A stretch of 64,000 bases of DNA from Pleurocapsa sp. PCC 7319 (GCF_000332195.1 NZ_KB235922.1:3135322-3199321), one strand, 5' to 3'; counted from the stretch's first letter, positions 17,337 to 25,718 are shown. Made by a program: numbers and translations. Notes: a model not told the origin generated them from the sequence alone.

Positions 17337-17834
17337 ATGGACAATTTCTCTCTAAATAACAACTGGCAAATCAATTCTCCGCACACAGATAACACTGAAG
17401 AAAAGCCAGAAGAAGTGGCAGATATTCATGATATTTCTTTGTTAGAAGAAAAGTTAATTGTTAAACGTCGTAAGCAAAAAGTTGGAGAGGTCATTGTTCG
17501 CAAAGAAGTTGAAACGCGGATGGTACATATTCCGATTCGTCGAGAAAAACTGATTGTAGAAACAGTAGGAATAACTACAGAGCATCTAACGGAAATAGAC
17601 CTAGGAGAATCAGAGGTTGACGGCGTTAAATTTGGCGAACTAGGTGATACCCACAATATTTACCAAGCTCAAAGCGAGTTTGTTTCTTTACAATCAGTTA
17701 AAGACTTATTGACCAAAATTACAACTAATTCTACTCCGGGCAATACTAAAATACGACTGGAAATAATTACCGATAATCCTGAATCTCAAAGAGCATACCA
17801 AAATATTTGCGATCGCCATCATCATCGGCAGTAG
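17337..17834 (+). CDS. DUF2382 domain protein
   Basis: 165 residues with a strong AAGGAG site before the ATG. The DUF2382 core (about 35-85) shows LLEEKLIVKRRKQKVGEVIV and RRKEVETRMVHIPIRREKL-type charged strands. It is closely similar in style to the C-terminal domain of the 14090-15067 protein but without the glycine zipper, so it should be soluble. The last 60 residues are low in recognisable motifs. It closes the stress gene set, and a gene duplication of the domain within the cluster is likely. Confidence 0.85.
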   Translation: MDNFSLNNNWQINSPHTDNTEEKPEEVADIHDISLLEEKLIVKRRKQKVGEVIVRKEVETRMVHIPIRREKLIVETVGITTEHLTEIDLGESEVDGVKFGELGDTHNIYQAQSEFVSLQSVKDLLTKITTNSTPGNTKIRLEIITDNPESQRAYQNICDRHHHRQ

Positions 17835-17894
17835 CACTAAAATCTAGAGCATCGTTGCTAAGTCAAAATGATGCAGAAGTGAATGGTAGACCAG

Positions 17895-18215
17895 TCAAGA
17901 GGTCAGTTTAATATCTAATTTACTAGAGCGTTTCTCAAATAGGTGAGGTACAAAATTTTCCGAATTCCGAACTCCGAATTCCGAATTTATCCTAACCGAG
18001 GTGTACTTCACTAATTCGAGAACTACTATAACTAATCCAAAAGTAGCAATCAAACAGGCACTAATCGTAAAAACAATATAGTTTGTATTCCAAGTTGCAT
18101 CTAACCATAGTTCTCGATGCAATCTTTTGATGGCAACTTCTCTTTCTTGCTTAAGTAATAATTTTTTAGATTTTCTTTGTAACTTTAACCAAATAAATTT
18201 TCTCAGAGGTTGTCT
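17895..18215 (-). pseudogene. Truncated DUF389-like membrane protein remnant
   Basis: The minus strand is open from the left arm of the MITE-like element down to 17895. It reads ...KRLHRELWLDATWNTNYIVF then TISACLIATFGL. This matches the start of the first helix of DUF389 proteins, where ATFGLLSNSAAVIIGAM normally follows. After ATFGL the family match ends; the frame then runs through a heptamer array (17960-17987) to a stop. The 5' end is also missing: upstream sequence is the mobile-element arm, and no ATG or ribosome-binding site precedes it. Hence a relic cut at both ends. The family call rests on one short stretch. Confidence 0.5.
17960..17987. repeat. Heptanucleotide array (CCGAATT)x4
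   Basis: Three perfect units and one variant CCGAACT. It is the same family, on the opposite strand, as the array at 50182-50230. It is read as the tail of the DUF389-like relic. Confidence 0.88.
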
Positions 18216-18356
18216 GAAAAGTATAAATCATAATTTTAAAGCCCCCTAAATCCCCCAAGTTTGGGGGACTTTTGAGCGTTTCCCCCCAGAATTGGGGGGC
18301 TAGGGGGGTGAAATCAAAGATTTGAATGTATAAAAACAACTTTTCAGATATCCTCT
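18205..18356. mobile_element. MITE-like element, 152 bp
   Basis: Imperfect terminal inverted repeats AGAGGTTGTCTGAAAAGT (18205-18222) and ACTTTTCAGATATCCTCT (18339-18356) match at 15 of 18 positions. They enclose G/C-run palindromes (CCCCCAAGTTTGGGGG and CCCCCCAGAATTGGGGGG types). There is no coding capacity. The left arm replaces the 5' end of the DUF389-like relic. Confidence 0.6.
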
Positions 18357-18668
18357 CAGACCTTCTTGATTAATCATTATTTTTTTAATAGCTAATAGCT
18401 AATAGCTATTTACATTGAAATCAGGTGTTTTTACATAAATTTGAATCAACAAAATTATGAACTATTTAAATAAAATGGAAATACTTTTAAGTTATCCTAA
18501 AGTATTATGAACGGCAATTTTAAAAATAATAAAGATTAATAACAGCGTAAAATTTTGGGTTTGTAGATTTTTAATTTTAAATAGAATGCGAGAAAGAAGT
18601 ATTCTGGTAGATGCTTGTTGATAAATTGTTAACTATCGTTTCCTCAAAAAAAATCAAACCAATCAGCC
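18357..18668. other. Intergenic, 312 bases
   Basis: Upstream region of the GH38 gene. It holds the TAATAGC array at 18386-18406 and otherwise A+T-rich sequence. No clear promoter was assigned. Confidence 0.5.
18386..18406. repeat. Heptanucleotide array (TAATAGC)x3
   Basis: Three perfect tandem units followed by TAT, right after the MITE-like element. Confidence 0.85.
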
Positions 18669-21600
18669 GTGGCTCATAACTTTGTTGTAACCATAGAGCA
18701 AGTCATCAATAAACTACGCCAGCTAGTTCAATTAGAGGTACAGCATAGTTGGCGTGACATTACACTATTAAACATAATCAACATCAACAGTAATTTAGCG
18801 AGGATTAATCTTCAAGAATGCCCGACTGCATCAGCCAATGAAAAAGGTTATATAGTTTTTCCTCAGGGAAGACAATTAAGATGGTTGGCACAAAAGATTG
18901 TTATTCCTCCAACACTTCAGGGTTATTCTGTGTCAGGTTTAAGCTTACGCTTAGTATTAACTTGGTGGGCAGAAGAGGCTCAGATATTTATTAATGGGGA
19001 ATTGGTGCAGCAAGGTGACTTGTTTGACTCTTCAGCACGGGTAATGATTACTGAGGATGCTCAACCAGGTAATGAATACACAGTTGCAATCTGCTTAGTT
19101 AGCCCTAATCATGACATAGGAGCCTTAATGCGATCGCATTTAGTTTATGAAAAAATAGATATTCCTAAAAGTGTCGATCCTGGCTTGGTAGCAGATGAGC
19201 TTACAGTTTTATTTAAATATATTTCCCAGTTTGAACCGGAAAACCTAGAAATCTTAGCAACAGAATTAACAAGTTTTGATTGGAGTAATCTGCAATCCGC
19301 TGAGAAGTTTGCTCGGGATTTAGCTAATCTGCGAGTAAGACTATTACCTCTAGCCAAAAATATTAAACAACGTTGTTTCAACTTACTTGGTCATGCCCAT
19401 CTAGATATGGCTTGGCTCTGGACTACTGACGAAACTTATGAGGTAGCCGAACGTACTTTTAAATCCGTACTGAGTTTACAACAGGATTTTCCCCATCTGA
19501 CTTTTGGTCATACAAGTCCGGCTTTATATGAATGGATGGAGATTAATCGTCCTCAACTGTTTGCATTAATTAAATCTGCAGTTAAGTCAAATAAATGGGA
19601 AGTTTTAGGAGGAATGTGGATCGAACCGGAAACTAACCTCGTTAGTGGAGAATCTTTAATTCGACAATTACTCTATGGTCAACAATATTATTTGGCGAAA
19701 TTTGGCGAAATTAGCAAAATAGCTTGGTTGCCCGATAGCTTTGGTTTTACCTGGCAACTTCCTCAAATCTTCAAACAATGTGGGATTGAATATTTTGTTA
19801 CCGGTAAACTGCATTGGAACGATACCACTAAGTTTCCTTTGGGGTGTTTTTGGTGGGAGTCTCCCGATGGGACACAGTTGCTGACTGTGATGTCTCCTCC
19901 CAACGTTACGGGAGTTATGGATACTAACCCGATTACCATGACTAACTATGCTATTGAATGGGAAACCCAAACAGGTTTGCAGGATATCTTTTGGCTACCG
20001 GGAGTAGGAGATCATGGCGGTGGTCCTACGAGAGATATGTTAGAAGTAGCCGAGAAATGGCATAATTCCCCCTTTTTTCCGGAAATTGAGTTTTCCACTG
20101 CCACTGATTATTTGAAAAAGATATCTCAACCTAGAAATAACAACAATCACATCAATAATTTCCAGTCCTCAATACCTATCTGGCAAGACGAAATATATTT
20201 AGAGCTACATCGAGGTTGCTACACTACCCATGGAGATCAGAAAAAATATAATCGCTATTGTGAAAGATTACTTTATCAAGCGGAGTTATGGTCAACTTGG
20301 GCAACTTTACTTTGTCAAGACCAATTCTTGAATCATTTACAATTGCTCGATAAGATTTCGATTCCTGAACGAGAAAATCTTAATTTAGCAGATTGGCAAA
20401 AACTGATTGAAATTGCCTGGAAAAAAGTCTTATTTAATCAGTTTCACGATATTTTACCTGGTACTTCTATTCCTGAAGTATTTACGGAAGCGAACCAGGA
20501 CTGGGAAACTGCGATCGCCCTCGGCGAGCAAATACTTCAAACCGCCTTAAAAGCGATCGCCTCAAGTATTGCTCTTCCTACCCCACCTCAACCTGATGCT
20601 CGACCCTTAGTTGTTTTTAATTCTCTTAATTGGGAGCGATCAGAAATAGTAACAGTAAACATCGAAAATACAGAATTTACGGTGTTTGATTGTCTAGGAA
20701 ATCCTGTGCGATCGCAGATTGTGGAAGCAGTAATATCTTTTGAAGGAGAATCACAATTTAAAGCCGAGCAGCAATTAATTTTCTTAGCTGAAGATATTCC
20801 CTCTGTGGGATATCGTTTATTTTGGCTGTGTCCTAATAAGACTTCTCCTCAAAGAACAACTTTAGACCAGCAAGAATTTATGCTTGAGAATCAATATTTA
20901 AAAGTGGTTGTTGATTCTGAAACTGGTAACTTAAATAGTATCTACGATAAACAAAATCGCCGAGAATTACTATCTGACCCAGGAAACAAATTAGAAGCTT
21001 TTGCAGATCGAGGGCAATATTGGGATGCTTGGAATATCGATCCCGAATACGAACAAAAGCAATTACCCGATCCAGAATTAAAATCAATTCAATGGATTGA
21101 AGACGAAAAGCTCGAACAACGAATCAGAGTAATCAAGCATCTTAATCAATCAGAATTCATTCAAGATATTATCTTGCAAGGCAATTCACCGATATTAAAA
21201 ATAGCCAATACAGTTGATTGGCAAGAAACTCATGTGATGCTTAAGGTGGCGTTTCCCCTCAATCTAAACAGCGATTATGTTACCTGTGAAATTCCCTGCG
21301 GAACAATAGCCAGAACAACTAAGCCCAAGACAGCAGCAGATAAAGCTAAGTGGGAAGGGTCAACCCTTAATTGGCTCGATCTAACTCTTAATAATGGTCA
21401 ATATGGCGTTAGCATTCTCAATGATTGCAAGTATGGTTACGATGCCAAACCCAATCAGTTACGATTAACTTTGTTACGTTCTCCTGTATGGCCCGATCCC
21501 CAGAGCGATCGAGGAATTCATCATTTTACCTATGCAATATATCCCCATAATAATGGTTGGCAATCAGCTAAAACAGTACAAAAGGCATATGAGTTAAATA

Positions 21601-21971
21601 CTTCACTACAAACTGTATTGCTCGATAGTAATAACTTGAATAATCAAACTTATCAGCAATTATCTCCTAGGAGCGAGTTGTTAAACTTATCAGCCGACAA
21701 TTTAATCTTAATGGCTTTAAAACTATCCAAAAATCAAGAACTAATTATGCGTTGCTATGAATCTCAGGGAGAAGCAAGTAATCTGAGCATCAAAAGTGAT
21801 TTGAATTTACAACAAGATAGTTTATTGGATTGTTTGGAAAACAAAACCAAAAAAGCAACAGAGGAACTATATAAAATTGAACCTTATAAAATTGAACCTT
21901 ATAAAATTGTGACTTTAAAACTAAGAACTGAAACTGATTCCTCATCGTCTTACAGGAACGGTAATTCCTAG
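18669..21971 (+). CDS. GH38 alpha-mannosidase
   Basis: 1100 residues from a GTG start, the usual length for this family. The zinc-dependent catalytic domain shows GHAHLDMAWLW (His and Asp ligands, near 239-249), IAWLPDSFGF with the nucleophile Asp (near 353-362), LPGVGDHGGGPT and NQFHDILPGTSI. The C-terminal half contains the beta-sandwich domains (LENQYLKVVVDSETGNLNSI). It removes terminal alpha-mannosyl groups. No signal peptide is seen, so it probably acts in the cytoplasm on recycled glycans. Near the C-terminus a 15-bp unit is tandemly repeated, giving YKIEPYKIEPYKI. The TAG stop overlaps a heptamer array shared with the convergent nucleosidase gene. Confidence 0.93.
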   Translation: MAHNFVVTIEQVINKLRQLVQLEVQHSWRDITLLNIININSNLARINLQECPTASANEKGYIVFPQGRQLRWLAQKIVIPPTLQGYSVSGLSLRLVLTWWAEEAQIFINGELVQQGDLFDSSARVMITEDAQPGNEYTVAICLVSPNHDIGALMRSHLVYEKIDIPKSVDPGLVADELTVLFKYISQFEPENLEILATELTSFDWSNLQSAEKFARDLANLRVRLLPLAKNIKQRCFNLLGHAHLDMAWLWTTDETYEVAERTFKSVLSLQQDFPHLTFGHTSPALYEWMEINRPQLFALIKSAVKSNKWEVLGGMWIEPETNLVSGESLIRQLLYGQQYYLAKFGEISKIAWLPDSFGFTWQLPQIFKQCGIEYFVTGKLHWNDTTKFPLGCFWWESPDGTQLLTVMSPPNVTGVMDTNPITMTNYAIEWETQTGLQDIFWLPGVGDHGGGPTRDMLEVAEKWHNSPFFPEIEFSTATDYLKKISQPRNNNNHINNFQSSIPIWQDEIYLELHRGCYTTHGDQKKYNRYCERLLYQAELWSTWATLLCQDQFLNHLQLLDKISIPERENLNLADWQKLIEIAWKKVLFNQFHDILPGTSIPEVFTEANQDWETAIALGEQILQTALKAIASSIALPTPPQPDARPLVVFNSLNWERSEIVTVNIENTEFTVFDCLGNPVRSQIVEAVISFEGESQFKAEQQLIFLAEDIPSVGYRLFWLCPNKTSPQRTTLDQQEFMLENQYLKVVVDSETGNLNSIYDKQNRRELLSDPGNKLEAFADRGQYWDAWNIDPEYEQKQLPDPELKSIQWIEDEKLEQRIRVIKHLNQSEFIQDIILQGNSPILKIANTVDWQETHVMLKVAFPLNLNSDYVTCEIPCGTIARTTKPKTAADKAKWEGSTLNWLDLTLNNGQYGVSILNDCKYGYDAKPNQLRLTLLRSPVWPDPQSDRGIHHFTYAIYPHNNGWQSAKTVQKAYELNTSLQTVLLDSNNLNNQTYQQLSPRSELLNLSADNLILMALKLSKNQELIMRCYESQGEASNLSIKSDLNLQQDSLLDCLENKTKKATEELYKIEPYKIEPYKIVTLKLRTETDSSSSYRNGNS
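21870..21914 (+). repeat. 15-bp tandem repeat in the GH38 C-terminus
   Basis: TATAAAATTGAACCT occurs twice perfectly and a third time with a changed end. It encodes YKIEP, YKIEP, YKIVT. The length is a multiple of three, so the frame is kept. Confidence 0.85.
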
Positions 21972-21993
21972 CTATCAGCTATCAGCTATCAGC
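21971..21993. repeat. Heptanucleotide array (GCTATCA)x3
   Basis: Three perfect units. The first base is the last base of the GH38 stop codon, and the array contains the stop codon of the convergent nucleosidase gene (21982-21984). Confidence 0.9.
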
Positions 21994-22695
21994 AGATTTT
22001 ATACTTGCTCTACTTTTTTTAATACTTGCTCTCCATCGAACTATTATCTCAGCTAGATTATGCATGGCTATAACCAAATTGGCTTCAAAATCTGCCGCTG
22101 CTTGATGATTCGCTGTATCAGTTACACTACGCAACTCAACGTAATGCTTCTCACTGAATTGACATGCTCTTGCTCCTCCCGCCCCTTCCCATGCTACGGC
22201 AATACAATCAGTTAAATTCATTAACTCTTGTCCTCTTACAGCATCAATAATATCCTCGTCACCACTTGCAACTCCACCAAAATGAATTGAAAACGCTGAA
22301 TTCATTTGAGATAAATTTTGTAGAACCTCGATAATTTGAGGATCTCCAGCAAAACGAGGCAAAGGACGGCTGATAAATTTCAGATTGTAGTCGTGTTCAA
22401 CCGTTTCAGTTGCAACGACAACATCGCCAATATTCAGTGAGTTAGACAATGCTCCAGCCACACCAGCACAGACTAATAGATCTATCTGCGGTGCTTGGCA
22501 AAGTAAATATTGTGCTTGTATGCCAAACTGCGTTTTACCATGTCCACCACAAGCAACCAATAGATCGAGTTCACAAAATTCAAAAATATCTATATTGCCT
22601 AATCTTAACTCCTGTTTATTCAGCCCAAACCGCTCTAATTCAGTAACCAAAATAGCTAATTCTTCTTTAAGCGGAGTGAGAATTGCAGTTTTCAT
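21982..22695 (-). CDS. Nucleoside phosphorylase / MTA-SAH nucleosidase family protein
   Basis: 237 residues of the PNP_UDP_1 fold. Recognisable parts are the N-terminal MKTAILTPLKEELAIL, the VCAGVAGALSNSLNIGDVVV glycine loop, a substrate-binding VAWEGAGGARACQF in place of the usual EMEGAA, and RSVTDTANHQAAADF with the catalytic Asp. Substrate could be methylthioadenosine, adenosylhomocysteine, or a hopanoid-linked nucleoside; the sequence does not decide. The C-terminal tail repeats RASIKK/RASIKS, and its last residues and stop come from a heptamer array, so the end of the protein looks recently remodelled. It is convergent with the GH38 gene, with only ten bases between the two stops. Confidence 0.8.
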   Translation of the reverse strand: MKTAILTPLKEELAILVTELERFGLNKQELRLGNIDIFEFCELDLLVACGGHGKTQFGIQAQYLLCQAPQIDLLVCAGVAGALSNSLNIGDVVVATETVEHDYNLKFISRPLPRFAGDPQIIEVLQNLSQMNSAFSIHFGGVASGDEDIIDAVRGQELMNLTDCIAVAWEGAGGARACQFSEKHYVELRSVTDTANHQAAADFEANLVIAMHNLAEIIVRWRASIKKSRASIKSADS

Positions 22696-22715
22696 TTAGG
22701 AGTCATATCTTAACT

Positions 22716-22748
22716 AGCTTATAGCTTATGGCTTATGGCTGATAGCTG
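22716..22748. repeat. Degenerate heptanucleotide array (AGCTTAT)
   Basis: Units AGCTTAT, AGCTTAT, GGCTTAT, GGCTGAT, then AGCTGGG lie between two minus-strand genes, followed by a GGGGCGAAGCCC hairpin remnant. Confidence 0.75.
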
Positions 22749-22766
22749 GGGCGAAGCCCTTTATCG

Positions 22767-23708
22767 TCAATCATTACTTAATTGACTAAGTTGTTGAACA
22801 TCTTCAGGAGAAAGCTGCCAACCCATAGCTCCAGCATTTTCTGCTGCTTGCTTGGCATTTTTTGCTCCCGGAATCGGAATTACGTTTCCTTGGGCTATCA
22901 ACCAATTCAACGCTACCTGGGTACTCGTTTTTTGGTATTTTTCACCTAACTTTTTTAGCTGGCTAATTATGGGTTCAATTTTGCTTAATCCTGAAACTGA
23001 AAATTTGGGGTCGAGCTTTCTTGCTCCTGTCACTCGCTCTTGTCGATCTGGGCTATATTTTCCAGTCAGCAATCCTTGAGCTAGTGGGCTATATGCCAAA
23101 ATAGTAACACCTAACTCACGGGCTTTCTCTATAATTCCGTTGCGTTCGACTTGTCTGGTTAGCAGAGAATAACGAACTTGATTTACGGCTAAGGGAACAT
23201 CATATTTAGCTAAGAATTCATGAGCCTGTTCCATCTGCTCTGCCGAATAGTTACTAACTCCAACAGTGAGAATACGACCTTCTTTAACCTCTTCGGCTAA
23301 AGCTGCCATCAAATTTGATTGACCCATTAGAAAGTCAAAAGGCATATGAACTTGATAGAGAGCGACTTGTTCTATCCCAAGCCGCTCCAAACTATTGGTT
23401 AAGGCATCGGCTACCGCTTGCTTGCCAAATCTCCAGGGTAAAGGAAAATATTTGGTTGCTATCTGTACTGGTTGAGTTGTTTGCTTTAAAAATTGTCCCA
23501 GAAGTCTTTCTGATTCTCCTAAACCGTATACTTCAGCAGTATCAAAAAAAGTTGCACCATTAGCAACAGCAGCCTCAAAAGCTTTTTGTACTTCTACTTC
23601 CCCGTAATCAGAACCATAACCCCAAAACAAGCGATCGCCCCAAGCCCAAGTACCAATACCCAAGGTCGGGAGAGATATATTACTGACCGATAGCTTAGTT
23701 ATTTCCAT
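22767..23708 (-). CDS. Aldo/keto reductase
   Basis: 313 residues. The catalytic tetrad is visible: Asp and Tyr in FFDTAEVYG, Lys in IATKYFPL and His in YQVHMPF. NADPH-binding residues lie toward the end (GAKNAKQAAENAGAM). The family reduces aldehydes and ketones, including toxic carbonyls from lipid oxidation; cyanobacterial members detoxify acrolein-type compounds. The start ATG at 23708 is divergent from the VanZ gene, and the intergenic stretch contains an HLR1-like element (23734-23751) that could serve either gene. Confidence 0.92.
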   Translation of the reverse strand: MEITKLSVSNISLPTLGIGTWAWGDRLFWGYGSDYGEVEVQKAFEAAVANGATFFDTAEVYGLGESERLLGQFLKQTTQPVQIATKYFPLPWRFGKQAVADALTNSLERLGIEQVALYQVHMPFDFLMGQSNLMAALAEEVKEGRILTVGVSNYSAEQMEQAHEFLAKYDVPLAVNQVRYSLLTRQVERNGIIEKARELGVTILAYSPLAQGLLTGKYSPDRQERVTGARKLDPKFSVSGLSKIEPIISQLKKLGEKYQKTSTQVALNWLIAQGNVIPIPGAKNAKQAAENAGAMGWQLSPEDVQQLSQLSND

Positions 23709-23733
23709 GAGCTTATAATGATTGATTGACTTC

Positions 23734-23751
23734 CTTACATTACTTTACAAT
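23734..23751. promoter_or_regulatory. HLR1-like direct repeat
   Basis: CTTACATT, two bases, TTTACAAT fits the RpaB-bound HLR1 consensus (G/T)TTACAWWNN(G/T)TTACAWW except for the first base. It lies 47 bases before the VanZ ATG and 26 bases from the aldo/keto reductase ATG. Confidence 0.4.
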
Positions 23752-23797
23752 TCTACTCAAATTAAAGCATCAGGTTGAAATACTAGCTCGCTCAAAT

Positions 23798-24169
23798 ATG
23801 ATTAATAAACTGCTGACTATTATCAGAAGGTTTTGGATCTCTATCACACTGTTTATCCTTTCGTTCATCACCATCATGTCTCTTTGGCCATTAGAACAAT
23901 TACCTCCTGTGCCTGGAAACGATAAAACACACCACTTAATTGCCTACGCTGTCTTAATGTTTCCCACAGCTCTCAGAAAACCAAACTATTGGCCAGCGAT
24001 CGCCTTATTCTTTATTTGTTGGAGTGGGGGGATTGAATTATTACAACCTTATGTTAATCGTTACGGAGAGTTTCACGATCTGGTAGCTAATGCTACTGGT
24101 TTAATTTGTGGTTTATTAATGGTAAAGCTTATCAGATGGCTTTTTCCTGTTACTTCAGAACTGAAATAG
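23798..24169 (+). CDS. VanZ-like membrane protein
   Basis: 123 residues from the ATG at 23798; a TTG at 23726 would add 24 residues without homology-like features. Four hydrophobic segments are interrupted by the VanZ motifs PGNDKTHHLIAYAVL and GGIELLQPYVNRYGEFHDLVANATG. VanZ-family proteins are small inner-membrane proteins of poorly known role, named after a teicoplanin-resistance factor. It stands directly upstream of tetR (48 bases) on the same strand but with tetR's own promoter in between. Confidence 0.85.
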   Translation: MINKLLTIIRRFWISITLFILSFITIMSLWPLEQLPPVPGNDKTHHLIAYAVLMFPTALRKPNYWPAIALFFICWSGGIELLQPYVNRYGEFHDLVANATGLICGLLMVKLIRWLFPVTSELK

Positions 24170-24182
24170 GTCTTATCTAAAC

Positions 24183-24211
24183 TTGACAGACAGACTTGTC
24201 TGTTTTAAAAT
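24183..24211 (+). promoter_or_regulatory. tetR promoter with overlapping operator
   Basis: TTGACA (24183-24188), a 17-base spacer and TAAAAT (24206-24211) form a near-ideal sigma-70-type promoter 7 bases before the tetR ATG. Inside it lies an operator AGACAGA-CTTG-TCTGTTT (24188-24205), with six of seven arm pairs matching. Binding would block the promoter, consistent with autorepression. The very short leader leaves little room for a ribosome-binding site, so the mRNA may be nearly leaderless. Confidence 0.75.
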
Positions 24212-24217
24212 TTAACT

Positions 24218-24796
24218 ATGGATACAGTTACCAAGCAACTAACACCAAAAGAACGCATTCTCAAAACAGTAGATCGCTTGTTTTATGAACAAGGCTATCT
24301 AGCAACCGGTATTAACCAAATAATTGCCGAAGCTCAAGTGGCGAAAGCAAGTTTTTACCAACACTTCCCTTCCAAAGAAGCATTGGTATTGGAATACATC
24401 AAAACTTATAACAGTTCGTTTGTTCAACAATTACGACAGTTAGACAAGCAGCACCCAGAACCAAAGGCTAAAATCTTAGCCTTATTCGATCATATTGCGT
24501 GCTTTGCTCAACAAGCTGAATGCCGAGGTTGTGCTTTTCTAAATATTGCGGCAGAATTTTCGCAACCTGAGAGTAAACCCCGCCAGTTAATTGCTCAATT
24601 GAAAACCGATTTAAAGGTATACATAGAGCAATTAGTGTTGAAGGCTTTACCAGAAGATATCTCCCCAGAATCGGCTCAGACTAGAGCCACTGCTGTCTAT
24701 CTACTGTTTGAAGCAGCATTAGTTGAAAGTCGTATTCATCATGACTTATGGCCCATTGAGGCAAGTAAGGCGGCGGCGAACCAATTATTGAGCTAA
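24218..24796 (+). CDS. TetR family transcriptional repressor, NemR-like
   Basis: 192 residues. The N-terminal helix-turn-helix is complete (about 22-65: GYLATGINQIIAEAQVAKAS, then FYQHFPSKEALVLEYI). The ligand domain contains QAECRGCAFLNIAAEF with two Cys residues; the equivalent region in NemR-type repressors carries the reactive Cys that senses electrophiles or hypochlorite. The gene has a matching palindromic operator in its own promoter and a second one directly downstream before a 44-residue peptide gene. A regulatory unit of repressor, peptide and possibly the neighbouring aldo/keto reductase is suggested. Ligand identity is inference. Confidence 0.9.
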   Translation: MDTVTKQLTPKERILKTVDRLFYEQGYLATGINQIIAEAQVAKASFYQHFPSKEALVLEYIKTYNSSFVQQLRQLDKQHPEPKAKILALFDHIACFAQQAECRGCAFLNIAAEFSQPESKPRQLIAQLKTDLKVYIEQLVLKALPEDISPESAQTRATAVYLLFEAALVESRIHHDLWPIEASKAAANQLLS

Positions 24797-24814
24797 TTTT
24801 TTTTGTTCTTTTAT

Positions 24815-24832
24815 AGACAGAATGGTCTGTCT
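24815..24832 (+). promoter_or_regulatory. Second TetR-type operator
   Basis: AGACAGA-ATGG-TCTGTCT: perfect 7-bp arms with a 4-base spacer, the same motif as in the tetR promoter. It lies between the tetR stop and the 44-residue peptide gene, 40 bases before that start codon. Confidence 0.75.
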
Positions 24833-24872
24833 GGTTATTGATACTGCTTAATTCATCTCAGGAGAAAACATC

Positions 24873-25007
24873 ATGAAACGCTTGATTGATTTTACTACCA
24901 TCGCTTTTTTCCTTTTACTTACTGCTATCTCTGGTGTTAGCTCCCTGGAAACGGTCGACCCAACCGGAGCATCTATATCGTTCCCAATTGTAGAACCCAA
25001 AGACTAA
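24873..25007 (+). CDS. Small secreted peptide, 44 residues
   Basis: ATG at 24873 behind a good CAGGAGA site at an 8-base distance. The product starts [20 protein letters not shown] and then [10 protein letters not shown], a clear N-terminal signal peptide with a short mature part rich in Ser, Pro and acidic residues, ending FPIVEPKD. I do not recognise a family. The TetR-type operator 40 bases upstream implies regulation by the neighbouring repressor. It may be a secreted peptide or a small membrane protein. Codon usage and ribosome-binding site support a real gene, but there is no homology evidence. Confidence 0.6.
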   Translation: MKRLIDFTTIAFFLLLTAISGVSSLETVDPTGASISFPIVEPKD

Positions 25008-25081
25008 CTAAGTTAGCTATTTTCGTCCAATTGTCGCTTCACAAAATCTATTCGAGACAAATAAGCTCAAAAATACTACTT

Positions 25082-25687
25082 ATGACTGCTTACAACAGAC
25101 TCCCAACCCTTACCAAATCCGATCGCACTCGCTGGACTGCCCTTAAGCAGATGGGAAAAACCATTTTTGAAGATTATGCGATCGCTTTAAAACGAGATCC
25201 AGCAGCTCGGAATTGGTTAGAAGTTTTACTTTGTTATCCTGGCACTCAAGCTATAGTTTCCTATCGTTTTGCTCACTGGCTACATAAGTTAAATCTCCCT
25301 TTCTTTCCTCGTTTTCTATCTCATCTCACCCGCTTGCTAACGGGAATAGAAATTCATCCTGGGGCAACAATTGGCAACAGGGTATTTATCGACCACGGTA
25401 TGGGAGTAGTTATCGGCGAAACCGCAGTAATTGGCAACAATTGTTTGCTTTATCAGGGTGTAACTTTAGGTGGAACAGGCAAAGATAATGGAAAACGCCA
25501 CCCCACTTTAGGATGTAACGTTACTGTTGGTGCTGGAGCGAAAATTCTCGGCAATATCAATATTGGCAGTAACGCTCGCGTTGGTGCTGGTGCTGTAGTA
25601 GTAAAAGATGTACCAGCAAATTCTACAGTAGTGGGCATTCCAGGTCGTATTGTCTCTCAAAGAGATGAAGATTTCGATTGTAATTAA
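25082..25687 (+). CDS. cysE: Serine O-acetyltransferase
   Basis: 201 residues from the ATG at 25082; a TTG at 25031 would add 17 residues. The enzyme acetylates L-serine with acetyl-CoA, the first step of cysteine synthesis. The N-terminal helical part ([20 protein letters not shown]) is followed by a left-handed beta helix of hexapeptide repeats (about 95-180: [41 protein letters not shown]), with the catalytic His/Asp in IDHGMG. The short C-terminal tail ends DFDCN. cysH follows after 31 bases, so the two sulfur-assimilation genes probably form an operon. Confidence 0.93.
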   Translation: MTAYNRLPTLTKSDRTRWTALKQMGKTIFEDYAIALKRDPAARNWLEVLLCYPGTQAIVSYRFAHWLHKLNLPFFPRFLSHLTRLLTGIEIHPGATIGNRVFIDHGMGVVIGETAVIGNNCLLYQGVTLGGTGKDNGKRHPTLGCNVTVGAGAKILGNINIGSNARVGAGAVVVKDVPANSTVVGIPGRIVSQRDEDFDCN

Positions 25688-25718
25688 CCTCAGACGCAAG
25701 CTTAGAGGCACTAGAGCT

